Positions 9,648 to 20,150 of a stretch of 64,000 nucleotides of DNA are shown piece by piece. The notes beneath the pieces were generated by a model. That model did no database searches and had not been told where the DNA came from. It saw only the letters and a program-made list of their open reading frames with translations. Numbering within the stretch: position 1 is the first letter of the stretch; each line of letters begins with the position of its first letter. Position numbers and translations under genes: made by a program. Origin of the DNA: Aspidapion aeneum (Eukaryota; Arthropoda; Insecta; Coleoptera; Brentidae); assembly GCA_963576565.1 (NCBI GenBank), contig OY755042.1, positions 98,760,185 to 98,824,184 of the forward strand, written 5' to 3'.

Positions 9648-9930
9648 AAACCAGAAAATCCCTCAAATAATAAGGAATGTATTTACCAAATCCCGTGTGG
9701 GTGGTAAATCATTTGTAGGTGAAACAAAACGCCCTTCTCAGCTTAGAATAAATGAACACCTAAAAAGTACCCAATCAGAAGATAAAGTTTTGCATAAGAA
9801 GTTGCATTGGCGAAAACGAAAATTTATTGATGCTGCGTTTAAAATGCAGAATAAAGAAGTTTTCAGTCAACCAAGCACGGACATAACATATGGAAACCAC
9901 TCCTTAAGGAAAACAAGCGTCTTGTAGGAT
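9648..9930 (+). pseudogene. Penelope-like GIY-YIG C-terminus, copy 2
   Basis: Plus-strand reading around 9670-9730 gives the ECIYQIPC-type start of a GIY-YIG domain, then KSFVGETKRPS, RINEHLKSTQ and HWRKRKFIDAAF up to NHSLRKTSVL. It matches the 1685-1985 copy including the sequence after the domain. A Trp replaces one of the expected spacer residues and part of the domain is deleted. No RT accompanies it. Confidence 0.75.
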
Positions 9931-9939
9931 TAAAAAGGG

Positions 9940-10060
9940 GGTGTACCGTCACACCCCACTGCATTGTTTAGCTTACACTTGAAAACGGTTAGAGATATAA
10001 GTCCCAAATTGTCTCTTTCTACTCGATCATTGTCTACGAGTTTCAAAGAATAAGTAGATA
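9940..10060 (+). repeat. Truncated Penelope pseudo-LTR
   Basis: GTCACACC, TTACACTTGAAAACGGTTAGAG and CTACGAGTTTCAAA follow the GIY-YIG fragment as in the other copies, but the hammerhead-like stem is cut after its first strand. Confidence 0.6.
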
Positions 10061-10519
10061 GATTTTTAAAAATGTTGCGAAACTTTTGTTGTGCTATCAC
10101 TATTACAATTGAGCCAAACGTTGATATAAGGATTTACTTAAACCTTGCTCTTTATTAAAAGAATTTCATATAAAACCGGTTTTGGGATTTCGCGCATAGA
10201 GATGGAGTTACGCGAAAAGTTTATGCATATAAGGTGCTTCAGTGCAGCCCTTGCTTGTTGTGGAAAATTTTACCATAATATAAAATCAAGCTTCTGTTCA
10301 CGTAGCTATTTTATACAATTAAACGTCAAAGTAGCTAGGGTTGGCACGATACAAGACAATCTAATATCTGGTCTCGTTTTATATAGTGTCTTCTTACATA
10401 CAGGTTGAGACGAAATTATAATGAGGTTATCTAGAAACTCCTGAGAAACAGTAACATGTTGCAGAGAGACCAGAGGATTCGTAGATCGAACTTTACCAAC
10501 TAGAAAACCACTGAGACGG
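10061..10519. other. Unassigned stretch
   Basis: An 87-codon frame (10145-10408) has no recognisable features. Nothing else seen. Confidence 0.3.
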
Positions 10520-10830
10520 CCACGAAAAAACGTATAGAAGTCGAGAACTGCCCGACCTACCTAACCTGTGTACAGGTAGAAGAGACATTAAGATACCTCG
10601 TGGCAGAATGCAAGGTCTTCACAATGAAGAGATAACAGGTACTCGGGGTAGCAACCCTGAGCGGGGAGGAGCTGCACTTGTCCAAATGGGTTGAAATACT
10701 GGATTTTGTAAAGAGAACAGGAAGGCCCAATAAGATACTTGTACATCGAATTGAAGTGCAGTGCATGGGTTAACGAACAGACCTAGGATATTGGAAAAAG
10801 GGCATACTCCTACTGTCACCTCCCCCACTA
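10520..10830 (+). pseudogene. Retrotransposon C-terminal zinc-finger remnant
   Basis: Plus-strand reading gives VEETLRYLVAECKVF, then after a stop LSKWVEILDFVKRTGRP. ET..H...EC followed by ..ILDFV..TGR is the usual C-terminal zinc-finger tail of RNase H-bearing non-LTR elements. It ends with a CCCCCACTACTAATAC run that resembles the CCCCACACTACTAC tail at 21631. Short and decayed. Confidence 0.5.
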
Positions 10831-11613
10831 CTAATACTATCTGTTCTTCCTTCTTTAATAATAAAGGTTTGTAAACAGGCACCAAACATTTTGCTATACA
10901 TTGATCTAGCAAGACGCCTAAAAATTGTCAGAATCTTTCATACCTTCAACCTGAAATTAAGCAACGGGCAAAGAACCATGAAAATAAGAGTTTCTTCTTT
11001 TAGTAATCTTGGTTCGTCTTTAAATGGAAGTAACTAAGCAAAAATACAATACAATTTAGAAAAGGAAACAGAGCCGATGATGATATAATATATGCCGGAA
11101 AACTAAAATTAATGCTTTTTCGGGCAAACTGTACATTTTTAAAATATGTGTCTAAGAAAAACGACATTGTGAAGTTGAATAAAAAAGCTGACTTGGTGCT
11201 ATTTACTAGGCAAACCTACGTGTATACGTTTGCCCTATACGATTTCACAGGTTGCTCGTTTCAGCCAGAAGTATACAGCTCTAAAAAGTTTATTTTAAAC
11301 TTACTGCAGTGCTGAAACAAGCAGCTTTACGTTTCATAAAAATAAGGAAACGAAAATTCCGGTAATATAATTTGCTTTAATAGTTGGTTTGGTTTATTTA
11401 CTTTTTCCTTCAACTCAATTCTTGATAGTGCTCTACTGACGTTAGCTGCGCTAAAGTCGTCTACTCTCCTATCTGTTAAACTTCTTAGAAAAAGACCTTT
11501 CAGCAGAAAAAAGTAAAGAATAATAAAATTGTACACCAAATCAAAATTAACAAAGAATTGACACACGATTTTCATGGCCCTGTTTTTATGCTTATAACCA
11601 CGTGAACAAGTCC
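10831..11613. other. AT-rich stretch, nothing recognised
   Basis: Frames of 67 to 97 codons on both strands overlap each other and show no family signature. Confidence 0.3.
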
Positions 11614-11819
11614 ACGGTTCTTAAATAAACCGGTTGTCTGGTAACTCGGTGTCATGACGGCCGTGACGTCAGAGCTACGTCACAGTTTTCCTAGCAATCA
11701 GCAGTCAAACGCTGTTTATAGCGTAATTTCGTCTTTTGCCAGGAAACTTTGTACATTTTGGGTCGTGTCGTCTTGTACGTAGGGTTTATACCTGTTCCGT
11801 GCTTGCTATAAATGTATTA

Positions 11820-11955
11820 TACCCTGTTTCCACCAATGCATGCCCACCCCGATTCAAAAAACGCACGTGGTGGGCCATGGATTTTCACCGGTTTTAAATG
11901 CAGCGTCACCTGATTTTTTGAATCGAGGTGGGCATGCATTGGTGGAAACAGGGTA
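11820..11955. mobile_element. 136-bp perfect hairpin MITE, copy 1
   Basis: The outer 29 bp at each end are perfectly complementary, starting TACCCTGTTTCCACCAATG and ending in its reverse complement. The pairing continues inward through GATTCAAAAAA/TTTTTTGAATC. The loop holds GGTTTTAAATGCAGCGTC. A second, older copy is at 23314-23450. Confidence 0.85.
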
Positions 11956-12433
11956 TTTAAGACTAACTAAAAGAAATTTTAGAAAAAGATGGTTTAGTTT
12001 ATATTGCAGGATTTTAGTACGAAAGCATCACAATGAGTTCCCTGAACTTGGTTGGTATACATATGAAAATGAACAAATCAACATGCATTCATATGCCATG
12101 CCATCTTGGGTGCAAAGCTTTTCTTTTGGAGGCTTGACTGAGCCTTCACCATCATGGAAAGAAAATGTTAACAAAATGGACAAATGGTTCATAAAATTGC
12201 ATGGTGCCAATTTTAGATTTATTAAAACAAATATTGTGAAGCGATCCACTAAATTTATATTTGAAAAAGTTTATATTCCATATAAATTGATAAATTTATT
12301 TGTATTAAGTATGAGAATCAAATTTATAAATACCAAAAAGCAAAATGAATCCACAATGAAACGAAAGCTTGATTATACAGGGACTGATGAGAGTCGAAAA
12401 ACAGTAAAAAAGTTAAAGAGAATTATTTTGTAA
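11840..12433 (+). pseudogene. P/THAP-type transposase C-terminal remnant fused to a MITE
   Basis: A 197-codon open frame. Its first ~39 codons come from the hairpin MITE and are not transposase. From about residue 60 it reads LVRKHHNEFPELGW, WVQSFSFGGLTEPS, KMDKWFIKLHG and INLFVLSMRIKFIN, ending in a lysine-rich tail (KRKLDYTGTDES). A GGLT.PS block, a FHG-like motif and a final LFVR.R..IRI..LN block are the C-terminal landmarks of P/THAP-type DDE transposases. Just upstream, EKDGLVYIAGF can be read in another frame, showing a 1-bp frameshift. The catalytic region is absent, so it is not a working enzyme. Whether the chimeric frame is expressed is unknown. Confidence 0.6.
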
Positions 12434-12531
12434 CTATTCTAAAATTAGATAGGTTTAGTTTTTTGTTACTTGCAATATGACTTAAAAACAAAACTGATGA
12501 GGACCATTCTTAAATTATATACTGGGTCTTC

Positions 12532-12808
12532 CAAGTTAAAAGTCCACCGTGTTCCAAGTTAAAAGTCCGCCATATTGCTAACTTTGTTATTATTAAAAAT
12601 AGAAAAAAAATAAAATGGGCAAACTAGTAGAATTTTTTAAAATTATATTTTTGTTTAAAAAAAAAAACCCGAAAACTCAATGTCCGATTTTTTTACTTGA
12701 GCATCTTAAAGAGCATCAAAAATTCTACTAGTTTGCCAGTTTAAACTTTTTTCTATCTTTAATAATAAAACAGTTAGCAATGATGGACACTCAACGTGGA
12801 ACACCCTG
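12532..12808. mobile_element. CAGGGTG-like inverted-repeat element, copy 3
   Basis: Left end CTGGGTCTTCCAAGTT, right end ...GTGGAACACCCTG, with inner arms complementary (GCAAACTAGTAGAATTTTT against AAAAATTCTACTAGTTTGC). Flanked on both sides by TATA, consistent with a TA or TATA target. 277 bp and non-coding. It lies within the P-type element downstream of the transposase frame. Confidence 0.75.
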
Positions 12809-13274
12809 TATAATGCTCAAGTAGGAGGGAAGGAATATTAGCGTTACAGTCAATGTATTTTTATTATAATTTTTCTTGAAATGCGTTAAGAAGAGGGGGA
12901 TCAAAAATCCTTGTGTTATGTAATTTATGAATGTTCCCTTACTGCCATTGACTTAAAGTCATTTCAATTTCCTTTCTTTTAATTTTTTTGATAAAATTTC
13001 TTTAAAAAAACTCATTTTATTTACCTCCTATCTACAAAAACATCAATATTGCAGTGTTCGGCTTGGAATTTTTATCATAAATTTTTAAATCATTTGATTT
13101 TGTAATAAATTTTGGTTTTTTTTTCGGCATTTATCTTTATTTCTCTCATAATATAACGTATAGTTCTCTCTTTATTGATCGTGGAGCAGGCATATTGCAC
13201 GTCATAGGCTGCCGAGTTCTTATTGGCTGGGAGTTACCAGACAACCGGTTTATTTACGGACCGTCAACAAGTCC

Positions 13275-13546
13275 ACATCTAGGGGGCTCCATTTCTATAA
13301 CAGATAGAGTATATCATTGATTAATAAGAGACCGCGATCACGATTCCCGTAGAAAACGTCCCATCGTTGCCAAAGGTAACAACCTGAAACGATTGTTGAG
13401 GGCGACAGTTTGACTTGACGAAAACTAATAACCAGGTAATTAATAAATTTAATTATTTAATTTTTAATTCAAATAATTCATTAAATTATTTACTTTTAAG
13501 GGACGCCGAATTTTAAGGTATTATTCTGATTGTGTATCATCTCGTT
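13275..13546. other. AT-rich spacer
   Basis: Nothing recognised. Confidence 0.3.
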
Positions 13547-15652
13547 TGGGTTACTGTTCATTTTTGAAAAAAAGCATTTTTCGAAGACATTTTGATTGAA
13601 AACCTTTTTTTGTAAAGAATTATTTTGAATGAAGATTTTTTCGAATGACATTTACTGCAATGACATTTTTTTCGAATTAAGTTTTTCGAATGAAATTTTT
13701 ATGAAAAATTATTTTTTGCTTTCCTGTCCTCCTTTCGGGAAGAAGCAGATATTTTTGCAAGTAATTTAGAAAAAACATTTCAGCCCCATGAAGCACCAGA
13801 TGAAAACTTTCATTTAAATGAGCCCCATCAAATCGAAGAGCATATTAAGCTTACATCACCAAACGAAATATTAACAGAAATCAAAAATATTAATTCGAAA
13901 AAAGCCCCAAGATATGATCTTATTTACAGGGTAGTCATAAAACAACTCCCCAGAAAAGCTATCGTAAAACTATGCAACCTAATTAATGCGTCCATTAGGC
14001 TTAGGTATGTACCTAAACTCTGGAAAGTTGCAGAAGTTATCATGATTCCAAAACCGGGAAAACCACTCCATGACATGTCATCTTACAGGCCAATATCTTT
14101 GCTGCCAATTATGTCCAAGCTCTATCTATGATAAATTATTGCTTAAAAGAATAAAACCCATCATAGAAAGACAAGAAATTATTCCATCTCATTAATTTGG
14201 TTTTCGAGACAAGCATTTCAAAAGATAGATCAAGTATACAGAATTATTAATATAATAGAAAAAGCCCTAGAAGAGGAAAAAGTTTGTTCTGCAGTGTTTC
14301 TAGATGTAGCACAAGCATTTGAGAAAGTGTGGCATAAAGGCCTTAATTTTAAACTAAAACGGTTTCTGCCAAAACAATATTCGGATATTTTAGAACCATA
14401 CATATCTACATATATACAGACATTTCAGAGTAAAACAGGAAGACTCATACTCAAATTTAAGAAAAATTCAAGTAGGCGTGCCCCAGGGTAGCGTACTAGG
14501 CCCTCATCTATACTTATTATTCACTTGCGATATCCCAAAGCCAGAAAATTGTCACTTAGCAACATCTGCCGATGATACTGGTTTATTGACGGTAGAAAAA
14601 TCTATTGAAAAATGCATAGAAAAACTTCAGGATGCAGTCACCGAAGTTCATAGATGGACCACAAAGTGGCGAATAAAATTAAATGAAACCCAATCAATTC
14701 ATGTTGATCTTACAAACAAGAATATAAATCACATACAAATAACAATTAACAACATTCCCGTACCATATTCAAATCAGGCAAAATATCTCAGTATGGCACT
14801 TGATGCCAAATTGAGCTGGAAAGCACATAAGAAGAAAATAAGAACTTGAGATAAGGTATAGAAAAATGAACTGGCTAATTGGAAGGAAGTCCAATTTAAC
14901 AATTCATAATAAGTTACTGCTTTATAAACAAATACTGAAACCAGTATGGACATATGGTATTCAACTATGGGGTTGTGCTAAAGAGAGTAACATTCTAGTT
15001 TTACAGAGATTTCAAAATAAAGTATTAAGAAACATTATAAATACACCTTGGTACGTTAGAAATAGTGACCTACATCGGGATCTAAAAATCGAAACTGTAG
15101 CAAAGACTATAAAAAAGTACGCAAAAAGTCATGAAGATAGATTCCATCGGCATGTGAATGTGGCGAATACTAAAAAGAGTGAAGCCGTTTGAGCTAGTAA
15201 ACTAAGTGGCTTACATAAAACAAAATAATGCTATAAACACAACAATTGTGAGTTACAGACAAAAAGAAGCGTTGTTGAGTGAACCCTAAGTTTAAATCTG
15301 ACTTTTCTAGTAAATTAAGTTAAAACAAAATTGCTAATTAGTCTTACTGGTTAAGGTTAGGATAATACCGATTTCGAACTCTTAACAGTAAGACAAGAAA
15401 TAAGCTCTGTTAAGAAAACTTTTTCGAAAACACCGTCTTTCAAAAAAAAATTAATTTGAAATAAACGTTATCGAAAAAGACAGATTCGAAAACATTTTCG
15501 GAAGAAATGTCCTACGAAAAGAATCTTTTCGAAAAAATGTTTTCGAAATTGCGGTTTCCGAAAATAATGTCGTTCGAAATTTAGGTATTCAATTAAAATG
15601 CCGAAAAATGTGTTTCAGATAACCGTGTTTTTGAAAAACGGACAGTGATCCA
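13547..15652. mobile_element. Foldback element with TTTCGAAA motifs, split by a Jockey-like insertion
   Basis: Ends TGGGTTACTGTTC and, reverse-complemented, TGGATCACTGTCC; both are followed by CRTTTTTSAAAAA. The outer arms (13560-13720 and 15410-15640) are packed with TTTTCGAA, TTCGAAAA and GAAGACATT-type phrases in varied spacing. No target duplication is evident. Between the arms lies a Jockey-like reverse transcriptase remnant, so the original element was only about 400-500 bp. Confidence 0.65.
13735..15240 (+). pseudogene. Jockey-clade-like reverse transcriptase, multiply broken
   Basis: Encodes a non-LTR reverse transcriptase in several frames. In order: INSKKAPRYDLI, VAEVIMIPKPGKP and SYRPISLLP (RT fingers, 13890-14110); FLDVAQAFEKVWHKG (motif A, 14300); GVPQGSVLGPHLY (motif B, 14475); SADDTGLL (motif C, with the Tyr/Phe-Ala replaced by Ser-Ala, 14570); YLSMALDAKLSWK; then a thumb/C-terminal part with TYGIQLWGCA up to 15192. 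KPG, SYRPISLL and LDVAQAFD-type wording suit the Jockey clade. Stops and frameshifts occur at about 14130, 14195, 14470 and 14850. Endonuclease and ORF1 are missing. Confidence 0.85.
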
Positions 15653-16389
15653 CTCTGTTTAATTAATGCATTTAAATAAAACTGACTAAGTTGACCTTAC
15701 GTAAACCGGATAGCTACTTATACTGATATTTCCGCTAATCTGACAACTTTCGTTTTACGCTTTTCTGTTCTCCCATGAAAAATCCTACCCCTAGATAGAA
15801 GGCTGGCCACACATAATGCATACCTAACGTGAACTTATTATTTGACATACCCCAGCATATTGTTTTTCTTGAAAACTATCTTATTTCTGGTGCCTACGCA
15901 ACTAAAAAGAATGTGTACGGAGCAAACTTCGGTGTACGGGAACATAATACGAATAAAATTCCGTGATAGGTAGGGTAAGATTAAATTTTTATGGAAATAT
16001 CTTCAAGCCGACCGACGCGACGCGTCGGTGTCGTGCTTTGCGGACTAATTTAAAAGTCTAAGTTCTTTGCTTGGTTCAAAAGCTCAACATTCTTTTATAC
16101 AACAATGAGCGAATAATTAAGTTTTTAATCATTACCACAATCGCTTTTGTTAAAAACACAAAAACCCTCTTTTTTAAAGTCTAAATAGTTACAAAACAAT
16201 TACTGATATGTCCAGTGCCACAAAAATGGTGTCATGGTATACTCATTGCTCAGGAACTGGGCAAAATTTCTGGAGTAAGGTCTAGATGGTGTGGAGCAAG
16301 CGCGTACTATTTAATTTACTCTCAAAAAGTATGCCCTTTTTAATCATAAGTCAAAAAGTCTACTTTTTTCCTTAAAAAAATTACTTCGA
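15653..16389. other. AT-rich stretch, nothing recognised
   Basis: No supported coding frame or repeat. Confidence 0.3.
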
Positions 16390-17690
16390 AGTTAAAGGTT
16401 TGTAGGATATGTCATAAACTGGATCAACCCATGAAATCCTTATTTATAGGCAAGATATTTTGAAGAATTCTTTTAGGAAAAACCTTCTAATTTTTGCCCT
16501 CTTTGTAAGTCTTCAAACTCGTTTCAGCTAAGGCAAAGGGAGAAGACAATTTGTGCTAGCCTTTCCTAGTATTCTACTTTGAGGTTCTCGATTGCCGTGG
16601 GCATTTTTAAGACAACATAGCTTGTAAAACAGTGTTAATCTTGACCTTAAAAACTTCTTGAAAGGTAATAACTTTTATGTGGTGGCCTTAAAGCGTGACT
16701 TAACACTTCTTTTCGCGAAAGCGAGTACCCTTGAAGTATGGTACCTTCCCACACTCGAGAGAAAAGGTATGAATCTTTGCAAATTTTCGAAGACACAAAA
16801 TATCGATAGGATAGTGGACAAAGAATCACCATAGGAAAATGTGCTCCTTTGCTAGGACGATAAGTTAACAAGGCTAAAACATTTGGTAGTGTGACAGCCT
16901 TTTGAATTCCATAGACTTCTTGATGAATGGGGGCAAATTCCATAATCTAGGAGGGCAGCTGCCCTCACTTGAGCTCCCCTTTCCCCTTTATTCGCCCTTT
17001 TTTTAATGTGATCAGCAAATTGGTCTAAGTGCACTAATTTATTTCTAGCTTATAAAACTCCATCTGTTCATTCAGAGGGCTCCACTTTTGTTTCCTTTTC
17101 ACCTTTATGTTTACTTGGCATTTAAACCTTATCGAATTTTTATAGATTTTTATTGGTGCACGACCTTCAAATCGTGACAAAACTGCTTCTGAAAATTTAG
17201 ATGCAGGGATCGTTTTGAGTTTTGGCACATAGTCGCGTTTATCTTAAAAGAAAAACCCTGTTTTATCAGAATGGCAATTTTTCTTTAAAGTAGGTTTTTG
17301 TCTTACTCTAAGATAATAAGATTCATAATATGTAAAACTCAGAGACTTTGAATATATGAAATTGTAGTTTGTGTGTGTTAAAAATGTTAGAAGACAATTT
17401 ATTTCTAAAAATATTTATAACGAAAAAAAGTCGATTAGGCTAGTAACTTTTGATCTTTAGGAAATGAGTTTCAGTGATAATTTGCAATAATGCCAGTAGT
17501 ACTTAAAAGTCTGAAAATGCTGAAGAAGTAAAGTAATAGAGGTTTCCAAACCATGCAATATCTACGTTTGAAAAACTCCGTGGCCTGCAAGGTTATCGTT
17601 AAATTATTTTTTTTTGTGGGGCTTTTGGCTGGATCTGATTTTTGGACTACTACATTTAAGACAAACAACCATCAGTAATTTAAAAAAATC
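16390..17690 (-). other. Region with clustered minus-strand frames, unidentified
   Basis: Four minus-strand frames of 60-98 codons sit close together (16647-16943, 16852-17034, 17034-17228, 17471-17668). They might be pieces of one decayed coding region, but I recognise no motif and cannot join them with confidence. Confidence 0.25.
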
Positions 17691-18466
17691 AAATTTTAGA
17701 AGTGGCCCTATTAACATCTCCAGTTTCTAGCCAATCCATGCAAGTATTGATTTGACCGTATGGTTTATTGTTAGGCTGCAGGAGTCGATAAATTTGAACA
17801 ACTAATTAAGTAATTAGGTATCTAATACTTAATTAAATATTTTACGATGCGTAAGTGGTTCATTTTCAAAACCACCAATTTGTTAAATCTGGGCGGAGCA
17901 CTCCGGAGATTTATTAAAAATCAAAAAAATGTATAAAATGAGCAACCAACAAAACCCATTGAAGTCATATTTTCTTAAAATTTAAAATAGAATCTATTAA
18001 ATGTGAACGGGTTTAAAGCTCAGGCTTTTAAGAATTTAAGAATCACTTTGTGACACCCTGTAACTTTGGTTGGAGTTATTTTTGGGACAGTCGGTATAAA
18101 ACAGTTTTATTTTAGATCAATAGGAAAATGTTCAATTGTTTAAGAAAACCGTTTTATTTCAAAACCCAGCTTTTAGTTTTGAAACTTTAGACAGGTCAGA
18201 CAAGAAAATTATCGTCTAAACCGACCAGAAAATAAGTCTATGCGTCAATCAAAACTTTGCTAAGAACTTTCTGATAGTAGTTCTATTGGTTTACGATCAG
18301 AGACGGCACCAATATTTGAAGAGAGATTAGGATGCCTACAATAAAGAGGGGCGGTCACCGATTTTTAAAACGCGGGGAGGAGCGGTTTAAATTCTCTGAA
18401 TGAATAAATGTATGTAATTGTTAAAACAAAACCCATTCTGTTGTTCAGCCTTCCACGTTATAGTGA
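17691..18466. other. AT-rich stretch, nothing recognised
   Basis: No feature supported. Confidence 0.3.
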
Positions 18467-18474
18467 CCATACAG

Positions 18475-19680
18475 GGGTAGGGGACAATTCGCCGCGACCG
18501 ATTCGCCGCAGCCGATTTGCCGCGGGACAATTCGCCGCCGGCCGATTCGCCGCAGGGACAATTCGCCGCGATATTTTTTATTTTATGATGTTACCATTGG
18601 CAATTGTTTAAACAGTTTTATTTAGCTTGACTTCATATAATTTATTTGTTTGATCATAACTTTTTTGAAACTTTTCCAACTAGGTATTTGGGGTTAGTAT
18701 ACAATTCAACAATTTATTCTGTTAGAAAAATAAATAAAATGGCGGATCCAAAATGGCGGATTTTCTCATTTATGAACCGATCTGCATCAAACTCGAAACT
18801 TTGAGATCTTTTAGGTCGCTGATTATTATTTTTCACTTAATTTAAAAAAATCAAAATGGCGGTTCCACAATGGCGCACTTTCTTATTTATAAACCGATTT
18901 GCCTCAAACTTGAAGCATCGCGGCGCCTAAGGTAACTCAATACAATTTTTGATTTAAATTTTAAAACCTGAAAATCGCGGATTCCTCGGGGCCTAACCGA
19001 ACCGAACCGAACCAAGCCTAAGATTTTTTTAGATATTTTTCACATATTTCATGAATAAAAAAATTCGCCATCATGAGGCTTCGACCCCCCCCCCCCTCCC
19101 CGAGAAATCAGCCCCTCCCAATTTTGAGGCAAATCGGTTTATGGTTTGAGGCAAATGAGTTTAGTGCGCCATTGTGGAACTGCCATTTTGATTTTTTTTA
19201 AATTAAGTTAAAAATAATAATCAGCGACCTGAAAGATCTCAAAGTTCCGAGTTTGATGCAAATCGGTTCATAAATGGGAAAATCCGCCATTTTTGATCCG
19301 CCATTTTGATTTTTTTAAATTTAAGTCAAAAATTGTATTAAGTTACCCTAAGCGCCGCGATGTTTCAAGTTTGAGGCAAATCGGTTTATAAATAGGAAAA
19401 TCCGCAATTTTATTAATTTTTCTAATAAAAAAAATGTTGAATTGTATTATACTAACCACCAAATAACTAGTTGAAAAAGTTTGAAAAAGTTATGATCAAA
19501 CAAATAAACAAATATATTATATGAAGTCAAGCTAAATAAAACTGTTTAAACAATTGCCAATGGTAATATCATAAAATAAAAAATCTCGCGGCGAATTGTC
19601 CCCGCGGCAAATCGGCCGGCGGCGAATTGTCCCGCGGCGAATCGGCTGCGGCGAATCGGCCGCGGCAAATTGTCCCACCC
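18475..19680. mobile_element. 1.2-kb foldback element with ATTCGCCGC arrays
   Basis: Flanked by a perfect 8-bp direct repeat, CCATACAG (18467-18474 and 19681-19688). Left end GGGTAGGGGACAATTCGCCG; the right end is its near reverse complement (CGGCAAATTGTCCCACCC). The outer ~90 bp of each arm alternate ACAATTCGCCGC and CCGATTCGCCGC units, about three of each. The arms then continue as a long inverted repeat (CATTGGCAATTGTTTAAACA, TGATCATAACTTTTT, AAAATGGCGGAT) to a centre near 19080 that contains a C-run. Two 65-67-codon frames at the ends are mirror images produced by the repeats. No transposase. Confidence 0.85.
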
Positions 19681-19688
19681 CCATACAG

Positions 19689-20150
19689 ATTTGGAGTTAT
19701 CTGGAAAAAAAGAAAGGAGCAAGCAAAAAAATTTTTTTTTCAAAAAATCTTTTATTGATCTGTTTACGTTTATTATTTATAAAGACGGAGTTGTTTTCCC
19801 TAACTTGTTTTTAAAAATTTATCTAAATAGCTATGTTGCTTCCTATTTCTTTTTTGCAATGACCTAAAAGCTTTTACTAAAGAACATGCGGACAAAGTTT
19901 TGGAAAACTTCGATATTTATTAAACTTCTTGAGCTATCTGAAGGACCTGCAGAACGTGAAAGTCTAATTCGACCGTGCACTTTTAAAACTTTTGTTTTAG
20001 GTCAACTTATATTGATCTTTATAAAGGACATGTGGATATTGTATAAACAAGGCTTTATTATGTCATTAGAGAATCTATAAACGACGTGCTCAGGAAGGAG
20101 ACTAATGGGGGTAATTATCGAGGTTTCGATACTAATGTATGCACTTTAGT
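19689..20150. other. Unassigned stretch
   Basis: Short frames only; nothing recognised. Confidence 0.3.

Larger units (their letters stand above)
11614..13264. mobile_element. P/THAP-type DNA transposon, internally deleted
   Basis: Terminal inverted repeats: ACGGTTCTTAAATAAACCGG at the left and CCGGTTTATTTACGGACCGT at the right, extended by TTGTCTGGTAACTC/GAGTTACCAGACAA. Flanks are GAACAAGTCC (11604-11613) and CAACAAGTCC (13265-13274), a 10-bp direct repeat with one mismatch (8-9 bp exact). Inside is the C-terminal part of a P/THAP-like transposase. At 1.65 kb it is too short for a full transposase gene, so it is a deletion derivative. It hosts a hairpin MITE (11820-11955) and a CAGGGTG-like element (12532-12808). 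Confidence 0.75.

Noticed and set aside
16390..17690. A multi-exon minus-strand gene from clustered short frames
   Set aside because: I could not find consistent splice sites or any protein motif linking the frames.
18408..19743. Two similar open frames (65-67 codons) with a repeated AAGQFAAGRFAAG-type peptide
   Set aside because: They are mirror images generated by the ATTCGCCGC arrays at the two ends of one foldback element.
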